Notes: generated by a model not told the origin, from the sequence alone. Counted from the stretch's first letter, positions 8,033 to 15,055 are shown. The stretch: DNA of 23,469 nucleotides from JBOHUX01 sp050734915 (GCA_050734915.1 JBOHUX010000015.1:1-23469); one strand, 5' to 3'. Made by a program: numbers and translations.

Positions 8033-8038
8033 AATCTA
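8033..8038 (-). promoter_or_regulatory. -10 hexamer for a leaderless helY transcript
   Basis: TAGATT on the minus strand, separated by 6 nt from the GTG start at 8026. Transcription would begin at the G of the start codon. No clear -35 at 17-18 nt. Confidence 0.45.
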
Positions 8039-8075
8039 CCGCCTGCGAGCCGGCCGGCCGAGGACGTGCCGTTCG

Positions 8076-8366
8076 TCACACCTTCAGCAGCTCCGTGGAG
8101 ACGCTCGCCACGACCGCGTCATGGGATCTGCTCTCGACGAACCGGAGCACCCGGGCCAGCACCTCGTCGGTGTGCCGGGCATCGTTGCTGACGCAGGCGA
8201 TGCCGAGCTCGGCGAGCTGCCAGAGATCGCCGTCCCCGACCTCGGCGGCGGCGACGTTGAACTCCGACCGGATGCGCGCCAGGAGCCCGCTCACGATCTG
8301 ACGCTTGAACTTCAGCGAGCTGCCCTCGGGAAGATGGAGGGCGATCCTGAGGACGCCGAGGGACAT
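8076..8366 (-). CDS. DUF503 (YlxP-like) family protein
   Basis: A 96-aa protein matching DUF503 end to end: 'L-x-L-P-x-x-x-S-L-K-x-K-R' (HLPEGSSLKFKR, about 10-21), then 'S-E-F-N-V-A-A-A-E-V-G-D-G-D-L-W' and a C-terminal 'F-V-E-S' region. The family is small and widespread; Bacillus YlxP is encoded beside ribosome-maturation genes and its biochemical role is not settled. ATG 8366 aligns with the usual family start; GTG 8378 would add four residues, and a longer frame to 8561 runs into the divergent dipeptidase and is not credible. A CAGTGT hexamer lies 6 nt before GTG 8378. It sits upstream of helY on the same strand, which hints at a shared RNA-related setting (inference). Confidence 0.85.
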   Translation of the reverse strand: MSLGVLRIALHLPEGSSLKFKRQIVSGLLARIRSEFNVAAAEVGDGDLWQLAELGIACVSNDARHTDEVLARVLRFVESRSHDAVVASVSTELLKV

Positions 8367-8389
8367 CGACTCCGCCACGCCACTACACT
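8360..8389 (+). promoter_or_regulatory. Promoter of the dipeptidase-pyrE-amidohydrolase operon
   Basis: GGGACA (8360-8365), an 18-nt spacer, then TACACT (8384-8389), with the GTG start at 8398 only 8 nt further on. This predicts a leaderless or near-leaderless mRNA. The -10 overlaps CAGTGT on the opposite strand (8390-8385), 6 nt before a GTG in frame with DUF503, so the divergent pair may share one element. Confidence 0.5.
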
Positions 8390-8397
8390 GACCGACG

Positions 8398-9765
8398 GTG
8401 ATCCAACAAGCAATCGAGCTTGCCCGCCGGGGTCGCGAGAAGGCGGCCACGGAGCTCTTGGACCTGATCGGGATCCCCAGCGTCAGCGCCCTCCGCGAGC
8501 ACGGGGACGACGTTCGCCGCGCGGCGGACTGGATCGCCAGGTTCCTGGCCGGAACGGGCATGAAGGTCGAGGTGGTGACCGGCGCCGGCCACCCGGTCGT
8601 GGTCGCCGAGTGGATGGAGCGGCCCGGCGCCCCGGTGCTCGCCGTCTACGGCCACTACGACGTGCAGCCGGCCGACCCACTTCCCCAGTGGTTGACGCCG
8701 CCCTTCGAACCCCAGGTGCGGGAGGGCTTCGTCTACGGCCGGGGCGCGACCGACGACAAGGGCCAGCTCCTGGCCAACATGATGGCCGCCCAGCACGCGC
8801 TGGCCGCGGGCGGGCCGCCGGTCAACCTTCGCTTCCTGATCGAGGGCGAGGAGGAGATCGAGAGCATGGTCCTGCCCGCCTTCCTGGAGAAGAACGCGGC
8901 CCGGCTGGGTACGGACTACCTGTTCATCGCCGACGGCCACTTCACGGCCCCTGGCATGCCCAGCCTGACGACCGGCCTCCGGGGCTTGCTCTACGTCGAG
9001 ATCGAGGTGGCCGGCCCGGCCGCCGACCTCCACTCCGGGATCTTCGGCGGGGTGGCCCCCAACCCCTTCAACTCGCTCTGCCACATCATCTCCGGTCTCA
9101 AGGGAAGGGATGGACGGGTGAGCATCCCCGGGTTCTACGACGACATCCGGCCGCCCGCCCCGGTGGAGATCGAGTCGTGGCGGAGTCTTCCGCTCGGTGA
9201 GCACGACTACCTCGAGCTGACGGGGGCGCCGGCGCTGGAGGGCGAGCTGGACTACTCGGCGGTCGAGCGGACCTCCTCGCGTCCCACGCTCGACGTCCAC
9301 GGGATCATGGGCGGGTTCACCGGCGAGGGGACAAAGACGGTGATACCAGCCCTCGCGACGGCCAAGGTCAGCATGCGGCTGGTGCCCGACCAGGATCCGG
9401 GCCGCATCCTGGCCGGACTGCGCCAGCGCGTCCAGAGTCTCGCCACCCCGGGTGTGCGGGTGGGCGTTCGCGAGCTTGCCCAGACCCCGGCCGTGCTCCT
9501 CGGCACCGATCACGCCGGCGTGGCGGCGGCGACTAGGGCCTTCGAGGCCGCCTTCGGGGCCCCGCCGGTGCTGGTCCGGGAGGGCGGCTCGATCCCCGTC
9601 ACCGCCGACTTCCAGAGGCTGCTCCGACCGCACATCCTGGCGACCGGCTTCGGGCTGCCCGACGACGGCCTCCACTCGCCCAACGAGCGCTTCAGCCTCG
9701 ACCACTATCACCGTGGCACCGAGATGCTCCTGCACCTGATGGACGAGCTTGGACGTGCCGGATAG
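8398..9765 (+). CDS. M20 family metallopeptidase (dipeptidase, CNDP/PepV-like)
   Basis: A 455-aa di-zinc peptidase. The metal and catalytic residues are intact: His86 and Asp88 in GHYDVQP, the bridging Asp in GRGATDDKG (119/120), the general base and ligand Glu pair in EGEEE (151-152), Asp179 in IADG, and His426 in GLHSPNE. The lid/dimerisation domain is about residues 190-330. The size and the GHYDVQP/LHSGIFGG signatures fit cytosolic non-specific dipeptidases better than ArgE/DapE. GTG 8398 has no Shine-Dalgarno but sits 8 nt behind a TACACT hexamer. The 3' end overlaps the start of pyrE, so the two are co-translated. Linking a dipeptidase with pyrimidine genes suggests amino-acid and nitrogen salvage (inference). 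Confidence 0.92.
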   Translation: MIQQAIELARRGREKAATELLDLIGIPSVSALREHGDDVRRAADWIARFLAGTGMKVEVVTGAGHPVVVAEWMERPGAPVLAVYGHYDVQPADPLPQWLTPPFEPQVREGFVYGRGATDDKGQLLANMMAAQHALAAGGPPVNLRFLIEGEEEIESMVLPAFLEKNAARLGTDYLFIADGHFTAPGMPSLTTGLRGLLYVEIEVAGPAADLHSGIFGGVAPNPFNSLCHIISGLKGRDGRVSIPGFYDDIRPPAPVEIESWRSLPLGEHDYLELTGAPALEGELDYSAVERTSSRPTLDVHGIMGGFTGEGTKTVIPALATAKVSMRLVPDQDPGRILAGLRQRVQSLATPGVRVGVRELAQTPAVLLGTDHAGVAAATRAFEAAFGAPPVLVREGGSIPVTADFQRLLRPHILATGFGLPDDGLHSPNERFSLDHYHRGTEMLLHLMDELGRAG

Positions 9766-10309
9766 CGGAGCCGATCCCGCCCCCCTGGCAAAGCTGGCCG
9801 CGGACATGGTCGCCGCCGCCTATCTGGAGGGCGACTTCGTCCTCAGGTCCGGCCGGCGTTCCACCTACTACTTCGACAAGTACCTCTTCGAGACCCGCCC
9901 CGACATCCTCCGCCGGCTGGGGGCGGCGCTGGCCCCGCTCCTGTTCGATGGTACCGAGCGCGTCGCCAGCCCCGAGCTGGGAGCCGTCCTTCTCGGCGGC
10001 GCCGTCTCCCTGGCAACGGGTCTGCCGCTGGTGCTGGTCCGCAAGGGGGAGAAGGGGTACGGCACCGCCAGGCTGCTGGAGGGTCGGCTGGCGGCGGGCG
10101 ACCGGGTGACCGTCATCGAGGACGTCCTCACCACCGGGGGCGAGGCTGTCAAGGCGGTGCAGAAGCTGAAGGACGCGGGCGCCACGGTACTGGGCCTGGT
10201 CGGGGTCGTCGACCGCGAGGAGGGAGCGGCGGAGAACCTGGAGCTGGCGGGCATCCCCTTCCGGGCGCTCTTCAAGAAGGGCGACCTGCCGATCCCGTCA
10301 CGCGGTTGA
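9755..10309 (+). CDS. pyrE: Orotate phosphoribosyltransferase
   Basis: It converts orotate and PRPP to orotidine 5'-monophosphate in pyrimidine synthesis. From GTG 9755 it is 184 aa (186 from the alternative TTG at 9749). Diagnostic segments are FVLRSGRRSTYYFDKY near the N-terminus, the flexible loop VRKGEKGYGTARLLEG, and the PRPP-binding motif VTVIEDVLTTGGEAVKAV. The start overlaps the end of the dipeptidase gene by about 11 nt. The stop overlaps the next start in a TTGA quadruplet (10306-10309), so all three genes form one operon. GTG is preferred over TTG because it is the commoner start; neither has a strong Shine-Dalgarno. Confidence 0.93.
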   Translation: MPDSGADPAPLAKLAADMVAAAYLEGDFVLRSGRRSTYYFDKYLFETRPDILRRLGAALAPLLFDGTERVASPELGAVLLGGAVSLATGLPLVLVRKGEKGYGTARLLEGRLAAGDRVTVIEDVLTTGGEAVKAVQKLKDAGATVLGLVGVVDREEGAAENLELAGIPFRALFKKGDLPIPSRG

Positions 10310-11694
10310 GCGCCGCGCCGGCCGGCCTCGTCATCGCGGGCGGAACCGTCTACTCGCCGTCGGGGCCCGTGGACGCCGATGTCCGGGTGGCGCAGGGCCG
10401 CATCGCCGCCATCGAGCCCCGCGGCACCGATCCCGGTGGAGCCGAGGTGGTGGACGCCGCCGGCCTCCTGGTCCTGCCCGGGGCCATCGACGTCCACGTC
10501 CACGGCCGGGACCCGGGCTTTCCCGAGAAGGAGACCTTCGAGTCGCTGACCGCGGCGGCGGTCGTGGGCGGCGTGACCACCGTCTTCGACATGCCCAACA
10601 CCGTGCCCGGGGTGGACGGGCGGGAGGCCTTCGAGGCCAAGCTGGAGGCGGTCGCCGCCCGCGCCCGGACGGATTTCGGACTCTGGGGCCTGGTCCGGTC
10701 AGGCTCCACGGCGGGGCAGATCGCGGACCTGGCGTCGGCGGGCGCGATCGGTCTCAAGGCCTACCTCGGCTACGCCTGGGACCCCGGCGCCCGGCGGATG
10801 CTCTACGGCACGGGCGGGCAGGATCTGGAGCCCCCCTGCGACTATGGGACGCTGGTCCGGCTCGCGCCGGCGCTGGTCCAGAGCCGGCTCCGGCTCGGGG
10901 TGCACGCCGAGGACGCCGGCGTCCTGATCGCCTCCCAGCGCCCCATCGACACCTACGCCGACCTCCTGGCGTCGCGCCCGGCCGCGGCCGAGGCGGTGGC
11001 GGTGGCGGCCCTCGGCGCCGTCGCACGCACGGCTGGCCTCGCCGTTCATGTCTGCCACCTGGCCAGCGCCGCCGGGCTCGCCGCGGCGCGCGCGGCCCGC
11101 CGCTCGGGAGCCACCATGACCCTCGAGGCCTGCCCCCATCACCTCTGGCTGTCGGACCAGGACCAGGAGAGGCTCGGTCCCCGCCTCAAGGGCTACCCTC
11201 TGGTCCGGACGGCGGATGACCAGGCGGCGCTCAGGGCCGGCCTGGCGGACGGGGAGATCCAGATCGTCGCCACCGATCACGCTCCCCACACCGAGGGTGA
11301 GAAGTCGGCACCGCTCGCCGAGGCGGCCCCGGGCAACCCCGGAGTCCAGACCCTCCTGGTCAGCTGCCTGGAGCTGGCCCGGGCCGGCGGCGATCTCGGC
11401 GCGGCGGTCCGCTGGGTCTCGTGGTGGCCGGCCTTCCTCTTTGGCCTGGCGGGGCGCAAGGGAGGCATCGAGCCGGGCGCCGACGCGGACCTGGTCCTCG
11501 TCGATCCCGCGGGGGAGACGTTGGTGGGACCCGCGACAGCTCTCTCCAGGCAGCGCCACGGCCTTCTCGACGGCCGTCGCTTCGGCTTCGCCGTCCGCGC
11601 CACCTATCTTCGCGGTCGCCTGGTGGCGCGGGACGGCGCCCCCGCGGGTGACCCCGCGGGGCAGCTGGTCCGGCCCGGCGGCGAGCCGCGATAG
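10306..11694 (+). CDS. Dihydroorotase/allantoinase-type cyclic amidohydrolase
   Basis: A 462-aa metal-dependent amidohydrolase of the dihydroorotase/allantoinase/dihydropyrimidinase family. Visible metal residues are His64 and His66 (DVHVHGRDPG), the candidate carbamylated Lys151 in GLKAYLGY, His200 (GVHAED), His248/His251 (VHVCHLAS) and Asp324 in ATDHAPH. Coupling to pyrE through a 4-nt TTGA overlap argues for dihydroorotase (pyrC). The Lys in the GLKAYLGY position and the HGRDPG variant of the usual HLREPG look more like allantoinase or hydantoinase. I leave the gene symbol open. The start is TTG 10306, the codon overlapping the pyrE stop; translation is probably by re-initiation. Confidence 0.85.
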   Translation: MSAAPAGLVIAGGTVYSPSGPVDADVRVAQGRIAAIEPRGTDPGGAEVVDAAGLLVLPGAIDVHVHGRDPGFPEKETFESLTAAAVVGGVTTVFDMPNTVPGVDGREAFEAKLEAVAARARTDFGLWGLVRSGSTAGQIADLASAGAIGLKAYLGYAWDPGARRMLYGTGGQDLEPPCDYGTLVRLAPALVQSRLRLGVHAEDAGVLIASQRPIDTYADLLASRPAAAEAVAVAALGAVARTAGLAVHVCHLASAAGLAAARAARRSGATMTLEACPHHLWLSDQDQERLGPRLKGYPLVRTADDQAALRAGLADGEIQIVATDHAPHTEGEKSAPLAEAAPGNPGVQTLLVSCLELARAGGDLGAAVRWVSWWPAFLFGLAGRKGGIEPGADADLVLVDPAGETLVGPATALSRQRHGLLDGRRFGFAVRATYLRGRLVARDGAPAGDPAGQLVRPGGEPR

Positions 11695-11702
11695 AGGAAG
11701 AA

Positions 11703-11723
11703 GCGCTTCGGTCGCGGAAGCGC
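11703..11723 (-). terminator. Terminator of the MBL-fold hydrolase gene
   Basis: GCGCTTC (11703-11709), a 7-nt loop, GAAGCGC (11717-11723): a perfect 7-bp stem. On the minus strand it starts 7 nt after the hydrolase stop and is followed by TTCTTCCTCT, a pyrimidine/T-rich tail. It also lies 9 nt behind the plus-strand amidohydrolase stop and may serve both. Confidence 0.55.
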
Positions 11724-11729
11724 CGGTCG

Positions 11730-12314
11730 CTATCCGCGCTGGACGCCCCGCAGGTAGGGGTTCGATGCCAGCTCGCCGGCGATGCTGGTGACCGGGCCGT
11801 GGCCGGGATAGACGGCCGTCGTGGGCGGCAGCGGCAGCAGCCTGCCGACGATGCTGACCAGCTCCTGCCGGAGGTCGGCACCCGGCATCTCCTTGCCCAG
11901 CCGCCCGGCGAGCAGGGTGTCCCCGGTGAAGAGATGGTTGGCGACCAGGTAGCAGAGGCTCCCAGCGGTGTGACCGGGGGTGTGGAGGGCCCGGACCTTG
12001 AACTCTCCGAACTCGAGCTCGTCGCCATCCAGGAGATAGCGATCGGCGGAGCGGAGGTACTGCTTGGCGTCGGCCATGTGCATGGCCGTGGTGGCTTCGG
12101 TCAGGTCCTTGAGGTCGTCCTTGCCGGCCAGGTGGCCGGGGTGGCCGTGGGTGGCCAGGATCCAGCGTACCTTGAGACCCTGGATCTGGCCGAGCAGCTT
12201 CTCATGAGGCTGGCCAGGGTCGATCACAACTGCCTCCCGCGCCGACGGAGAGGAGATCACGTATCCGTTGACCTCCTGGTCCAGACCGATCTTGACGATG
12301 TTGAGCTTGGCCAT
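11730..12314 (-). CDS. Metallo-beta-lactamase-fold hydrolase (glyoxalase II-like) with an altered metal motif
   Basis: A 194-aa protein of the MBL superfamily, similar in size to short glyoxalase II-like hydrolases. The usual H-x-H-x-D-H motif reads T-H-G-H-P-G-H (residues 56-62 counted from GTG 12317): the Asp ligand of the second metal is Gly61, encoded GGC where GAC would give Asp. The remaining ligands are present: His57, His59, His62, His116 (TPGH), Asp133 (TGDTL) and His173 (PGHGP). It could be a mono-metal hydrolase, an inactive homologue, or a single-base error. Starts are GTG 12317 or the adjacent ATG 12314. The gene diverges from a 29-residue membrane peptide 16 nt away. Substrate unknown. 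Confidence 0.85.
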   Translation of the reverse strand: MAKLNIVKIGLDQEVNGYVISSPSAREAVVIDPGQPHEKLLGQIQGLKVRWILATHGHPGHLAGKDDLKDLTEATTAMHMADAKQYLRSADRYLLDGDELEFGEFKVRALHTPGHTAGSLCYLVANHLFTGDTLLAGRLGKEMPGADLRQELVSIVGRLLPLPPTTAVYPGHGPVTSIAGELASNPYLRGVQRG

Positions 12315-12330
12315 CACCCATCATTTAGCC

Positions 12331-12420
12331 ATGCGCTGGCTGGCCCCTGCCTTCACCATCGTGCTGGTGCTCATCGTCGTCTACTGGGCGGTCGCCTACG
12401 TGAGGAGGCGGATGGGCTAG
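12331..12420 (+). CDS. Small single-pass membrane peptide (29 aa)
   Basis: ATG at 12331 to TAG at 12418-12420 encodes 29 residues. After M-R-W-L-A-P comes a hydrophobic segment (about 6-23: FTIVLVLIVVYWAVAYV), then a basic R-R-R-M-G tail. That is one transmembrane helix with a positive end that would stay in the cytoplasm. It fills the space between the divergent MBL gene and the ParA operon. A CATCAT hexamer lies 6 nt before the ATG, the same spacing as at other starts in the window, though the hexamer is weak. No homologue comes to mind; role unknown. Coding status rests on composition, position and promoter spacing. Confidence 0.5.
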   Translation: MRWLAPAFTIVLVLIVVYWAVAYVRRRMG

Positions 12421-12435
12421 GAGGGTACTCCGCGG

Positions 12436-12723
12436 CTACTCGACGGCGAGCTCGTGCTGGAGCTTGCCGCGGAGCGCGTCCAGCCTCTCGAACCTGTCCA
12501 GCGGCGGCTTGGGGCGGGGCTTGTCGGGATACTTCGCGACCTGGATGGCCTCGAGCAGGATGGCGATCTCCTCCGGGGTCAGATCGACGCGGAGCGGGGC
12601 CTTCTCCGGCACCGCCCGCAGCACCTCGGTGATGACCTCCTCGGTTTCGCGAACCACCTCCGGCCGGGTGGTCCGGAAGAGCTCCTCGGAGCCGACCAGC
12701 GTGACGCGCTTGAACTTCGACAT
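12436..12723 (-). CDS. Conserved hypothetical protein, partner of ParA
   Basis: A 95-aa soluble, highly charged protein that I do not recognise. The first part (M-S-K-F-K-R-V-T-L-V-G-S-E-E-L-F-R) looks like a strand and a helix. It is followed by a Glu-rich helix (about 21-36), a short 'L-R-V-D-L-T-P-E-E-I' stretch and a final helix with many Arg/Glu residues that could coil. The gene starts 3 nt after the parA stop, with GAGG 7 nt before the ATG, so the two are co-translated. It is too small and lacks the helix-turn-helix needed for ParB. A role as a ParA regulator or cargo adaptor is inference from position only. Confidence 0.7.
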   Translation of the reverse strand: MSKFKRVTLVGSEELFRTTRPEVVRETEEVITEVLRAVPEKAPLRVDLTPEEIAILLEAIQVAKYPDKPRPKPPLDRFERLDALRGKLQHELAVE

Positions 12724-12726
12724 CGA

Positions 12727-13521
12727 TCAGCCTCGAGCCCCCTTCACGTTCTGGTGATTGGTCTCCATCACGGATTCCGCCAGCAGGCGGTACACCCGCG
12801 CGCCGTCAGAGGCGCCCGCGTACTGGAGGATGGATGTGCCGGCCAGCGGCGACTCGGCGAATCGGATGCTGTCCTTGACCGCGAAGTCGTAGACCGAGCC
12901 GCCGAAGTTCTCGCGCACCAGCTGCAGGACCTCCTGCGAATGGAGCGTGCGGGCCTTGAAAATGGTGGGCAGGATGCCGTCGATCTTGAGCCGCGGGTTG
13001 AGCTTGGCGCGGACCCGGTCGATGGTGTTGAGCAACTGCTGCATGCCCTTCATGCCGAAGTACTCACACTGGAGAGGAATGATGACCTCGTCGGAGGCGA
13101 CGAAGGCGTTGAGGGTGAGCAGCGACAGCGAGGGCGGGCAGTCGATGACGATGTAGTCGTAGCGGCGGCGCGCGCCCTCCAGCTTCTCTTTGAGGACGCC
13201 CTCCCTTCCGATCTCGTTGAAGAGCTGGATCTCGGCGCCCGAGAGCTCGATGTTGGCGGGCACGAAGTGGACGCCCATCTCCTTCGACTCCATGACCACG
13301 TCGTTGACCGTCGTGGCGTGATCGACGAGGAGGTCGTAGATCGTCTTGTCGAGCTGGTCGGGCGACTTGACACCCATGTTGATGGTGAGGTGGGCCTGGG
13401 CGTCGAGGTCGATGAGTAGCACCCGCTGCCCCGCCTCGGAGAGCGCGGCGCCAAGGTTGACGGCGGTGGTGGTCTTGCCCACGCCCCCCTTCTGGTTGGC
13501 GATCGATATGGTCCGCGCCAT
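12727..13521 (-). CDS. parA: ParA/Soj family partitioning ATPase
   Basis: A 264-aa P-loop ATPase from ATG 13521; the frame also reaches a TTG at 13551, but family members start at the chosen M-A-R-T-I-S-I-A-N-Q-K-G-G. The deviant Walker A KGGVGKTTT is at 11-19, Walker A' DLDAQ at 38-42 (Asp40), and Walker B VIDCPP with Asp127. The usual D-P-Q-G-N after Walker A' is D-A-Q-A-H here. ParA binds DNA non-specifically as an ATP dimer and positions chromosomes or other cargo. No ParB or parS is visible; instead a 95-aa gene follows by 3 nt. The promoter CTGACG-N17-TAGACT lies just upstream. Confidence 0.93.
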   Translation of the reverse strand: MARTISIANQKGGVGKTTTAVNLGAALSEAGQRVLLIDLDAQAHLTINMGVKSPDQLDKTIYDLLVDHATTVNDVVMESKEMGVHFVPANIELSGAEIQLFNEIGREGVLKEKLEGARRRYDYIVIDCPPSLSLLTLNAFVASDEVIIPLQCEYFGMKGMQQLLNTIDRVRAKLNPRLKIDGILPTIFKARTLHSQEVLQLVRENFGGSVYDFAVKDSIRFAESPLAGTSILQYAGASDGARVYRLLAESVMETNHQNVKGARG

Positions 13522-13535
13522 GCTGCGTGGAGTCG

Positions 13536-13564
13536 AGTCTAACCGAAGCAAATGCGCACGTCAG
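13536..13564 (-). promoter_or_regulatory. Promoter of the parA operon
   Basis: On the minus strand: CTGACG (13564-13559), a 17-nt spacer, TAGACT (13541-13536). The ATG at 13521 follows 14 nt after the -10, giving a leader of about 7 nt. Both boxes match the housekeeping consensus well (four of six each). Confidence 0.55.
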
Positions 13565-13607
13565 TCGGCCGCGCCCCCGTTCGGGACAGCGAGTTTGGGG
13601 AGCGGCC

Positions 13608-13613
13608 TAAAAT
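13608..13613 (+). promoter_or_regulatory. -10 hexamer for a leaderless membrane-protein transcript
   Basis: TAAAAT, one base from consensus, ends 6 nt before the GTG at 13620, placing the transcription start on the start codon. GGGACA at 13583-13588 may act as -35 with a 19-nt spacer. Confidence 0.55.
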
Positions 13614-13619
13614 GGCGAC

Positions 13620-14306
13620 GTGCTCATGGTTCCGCTGCTGGCGGCGGCCGTCGGGACGATCTTCTCGACCGCCGTCATCCGCCAGTTCCTCTCCCGCCAC
13701 CGGCCCTATCAGGCCGTCTGGGGCGCCGCGCTGGCCATGTTCGCCGCCGCCGCCCTGGCCGAGGCGACCGGCATCGCGCTGGGCTGGAACGGCGTCTCCT
13801 ACCGCGTCTACTACCTGTTCGGGGCGATCTTGAACGTGGGCTGGCTGGCGGTCGGCACCATCTACCTGCTGGGGTCCTCCCGCACCGGTCACGGTGCCGC
13901 GCTGGTGATGGCGGCAATCTCGGTCGCCGCCATCGTCGGGGTGCTGGCCAGCCACACGGACCCGGCGCTCCTCCGGGCGAGCGTGCCCGGCCGGGGCGCC
14001 ATCTCCGATCCCGCCGCCATCTTCCCGCTGATCACCAACATCCCGGGCTCGATCATCCTGGTCGGGGGGGCGGCGCTGTCCGCCTGGCTGGCGCTGCGGC
14101 GGGGGGCGCCGGGCGCCCGGGTGCTGGGGACCGCGCTCATCGCGGCGGGCGCGTTCCTGGTCGCCGGCGGCCACACCCTCGCCCAGACCCGTGGTGTCTA
14201 CGTCGTGCAGCCCATCAGCGAGGCGCTGGGGATCGTGGTCATGTTCTCGGGATACCTGGCGGTCGAATCCCGGCGGGTCCCTCTCTTCCGGACCCGGGCC
14301 GCCTGA
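13620..14306 (+). CDS. Hypothetical multi-pass membrane protein
   Basis: A 228-aa integral membrane protein with six to seven hydrophobic segments (roughly 3-22, 33-51, 66-84, 91-110, 136-158, 168-186 and 195-215), separated by short loops. The last loop and tail are basic. No catalytic or transport motif that I know is visible, and I do not recognise the family. GTG 13620 is supported by a TAAAAT box exactly 6 nt upstream; an ATG at 13626 is two codons further in. It diverges from parA and is followed 53 nt later by the CvpA gene on the same strand. Function unknown. Confidence 0.75.
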   Translation: MLMVPLLAAAVGTIFSTAVIRQFLSRHRPYQAVWGAALAMFAAAALAEATGIALGWNGVSYRVYYLFGAILNVGWLAVGTIYLLGSSRTGHGAALVMAAISVAAIVGVLASHTDPALLRASVPGRGAISDPAAIFPLITNIPGSIILVGGAALSAWLALRRGAPGARVLGTALIAAGAFLVAGGHTLAQTRGVYVVQPISEALGIVVMFSGYLAVESRRVPLFRTRAA

Positions 14307-14341
14307 GGGACGCGGCGCGTCCCCGGGCGCGCGATACCGCT

Positions 14342-14347
14342 TAAACT
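14342..14347 (+). promoter_or_regulatory. Possible -10 hexamer upstream of cvpA
   Basis: TAAACT, 12 nt before the TTG at 14360, predicts a leader of about 5 nt. No -35 seen. If real, cvpA and the genes after it can be expressed independently of the membrane protein upstream. Confidence 0.35.
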
Positions 14348-14359
14348 CGCAGCCGCGCC

Positions 14360-15055
14360 TTGGTCATCGATGCCGTCGTCATCCTGGTGGTGCTGGCCGC
14401 CCTCTTGGTGGGCTTTCAGAAGGGGCTGCTGCAGCCGCTGCTGGCAGAGGTCCTCTTCTTCGGTGTCCTGCTCGTCCTCGTGCGCGACCGCCACGCCTAC
14501 GCGGCCTTCATGCAGCGGCACCTGCACGGCGGCGGGGTGGTGGACGTCTTCGGCGCCCTCATCCTCGCCGTCGTCGCCGGCTACCTGGGAGGGATCCTGG
14601 GCCGGATCCTCCATCGTCTGCCGGTGCTGCGGGGCGTGGACGGCCTCTTCGGCGTGTTCGTGCACGCGGGCATCGCGCTCGCCGTCCTCTACGTCGGAAT
14701 CTCGGCCCTGGTCTCCTTGGACATGGCATTCGGACCCATCTCGAACGCCGTCAGCCTCACCGCCCGCCAGGTCGCCCAGGTCCAGGTGGCGCTTGCCACC
14801 ACCCCGGTGCTGGGAGCCAGCATCGACCCCAAGGAGTACTCGCGCCTCCAGAAGGAGGCCCGGTCGGGAGGCGCCCGCCTCGACACCGCGAGCCAGCTGC
14901 ACCTGCTCGACCAGGTCTACCTGACCGTCGAATCGCAGCTCCGGTCTTCGCGCCTGGCACGATACGTGATGGCGATCGGGGTCCACTTCCCGGTCGTCGG
15001 CCACCTCGGTCCCGGCGACCTGCGGGCGGCAGATCGTTCAGGACCGGCACATTGA
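14360..15055 (+). CDS. cvpA: CvpA family membrane protein
   Basis: A 231-aa protein with the CvpA N-terminus: 'I-D-x-x-V-I-L-V-V-L' then G-F-Q-K-G-L-L-Q-P. Hydrophobic segments lie at about 2-20, 24-41, 60-80 and 92-115. The second half (about 125-231) is soluble and helical. CvpA was named for colicin V production in E. coli; in other bacteria it is linked to envelope stress, but its molecular role is not settled. The TTG start at 14360 is chosen because the conserved I-D motif follows at once; TAAACT lies 12 nt upstream. The acyl-CoA dehydrogenase gene starts 19 nt after its stop. Confidence 0.75.
   Translation: MVIDAVVILVVLAALLVGFQKGLLQPLLAEVLFFGVLLVLVRDRHAYAAFMQRHLHGGGVVDVFGALILAVVAGYLGGILGRILHRLPVLRGVDGLFGVFVHAGIALAVLYVGISALVSLDMAFGPISNAVSLTARQVAQVQVALATTPVLGASIDPKEYSRLQKEARSGGARLDTASQLHLLDQVYLTVESQLRSSRLARYVMAIGVHFPVVGHLGPGDLRAADRSGPAH

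Noticed and set aside
7190..8191. 333-codon plus-strand frame opposite helY
   Set aside because: It is antisense to a fully conserved helicase; the translation is Asp/Val/Leu-rich shadow sequence.
8367..8561. 65-residue N-terminal extension of DUF503
   Set aside because: It overlaps the start of the divergent dipeptidase gene and its promoter; the DUF503 family begins at the internal Met.
8383..9807. 474-codon minus-strand frame opposite the dipeptidase
   Set aside because: It is a shadow of the M20 gene, which carries every catalytic motif on the plus strand.
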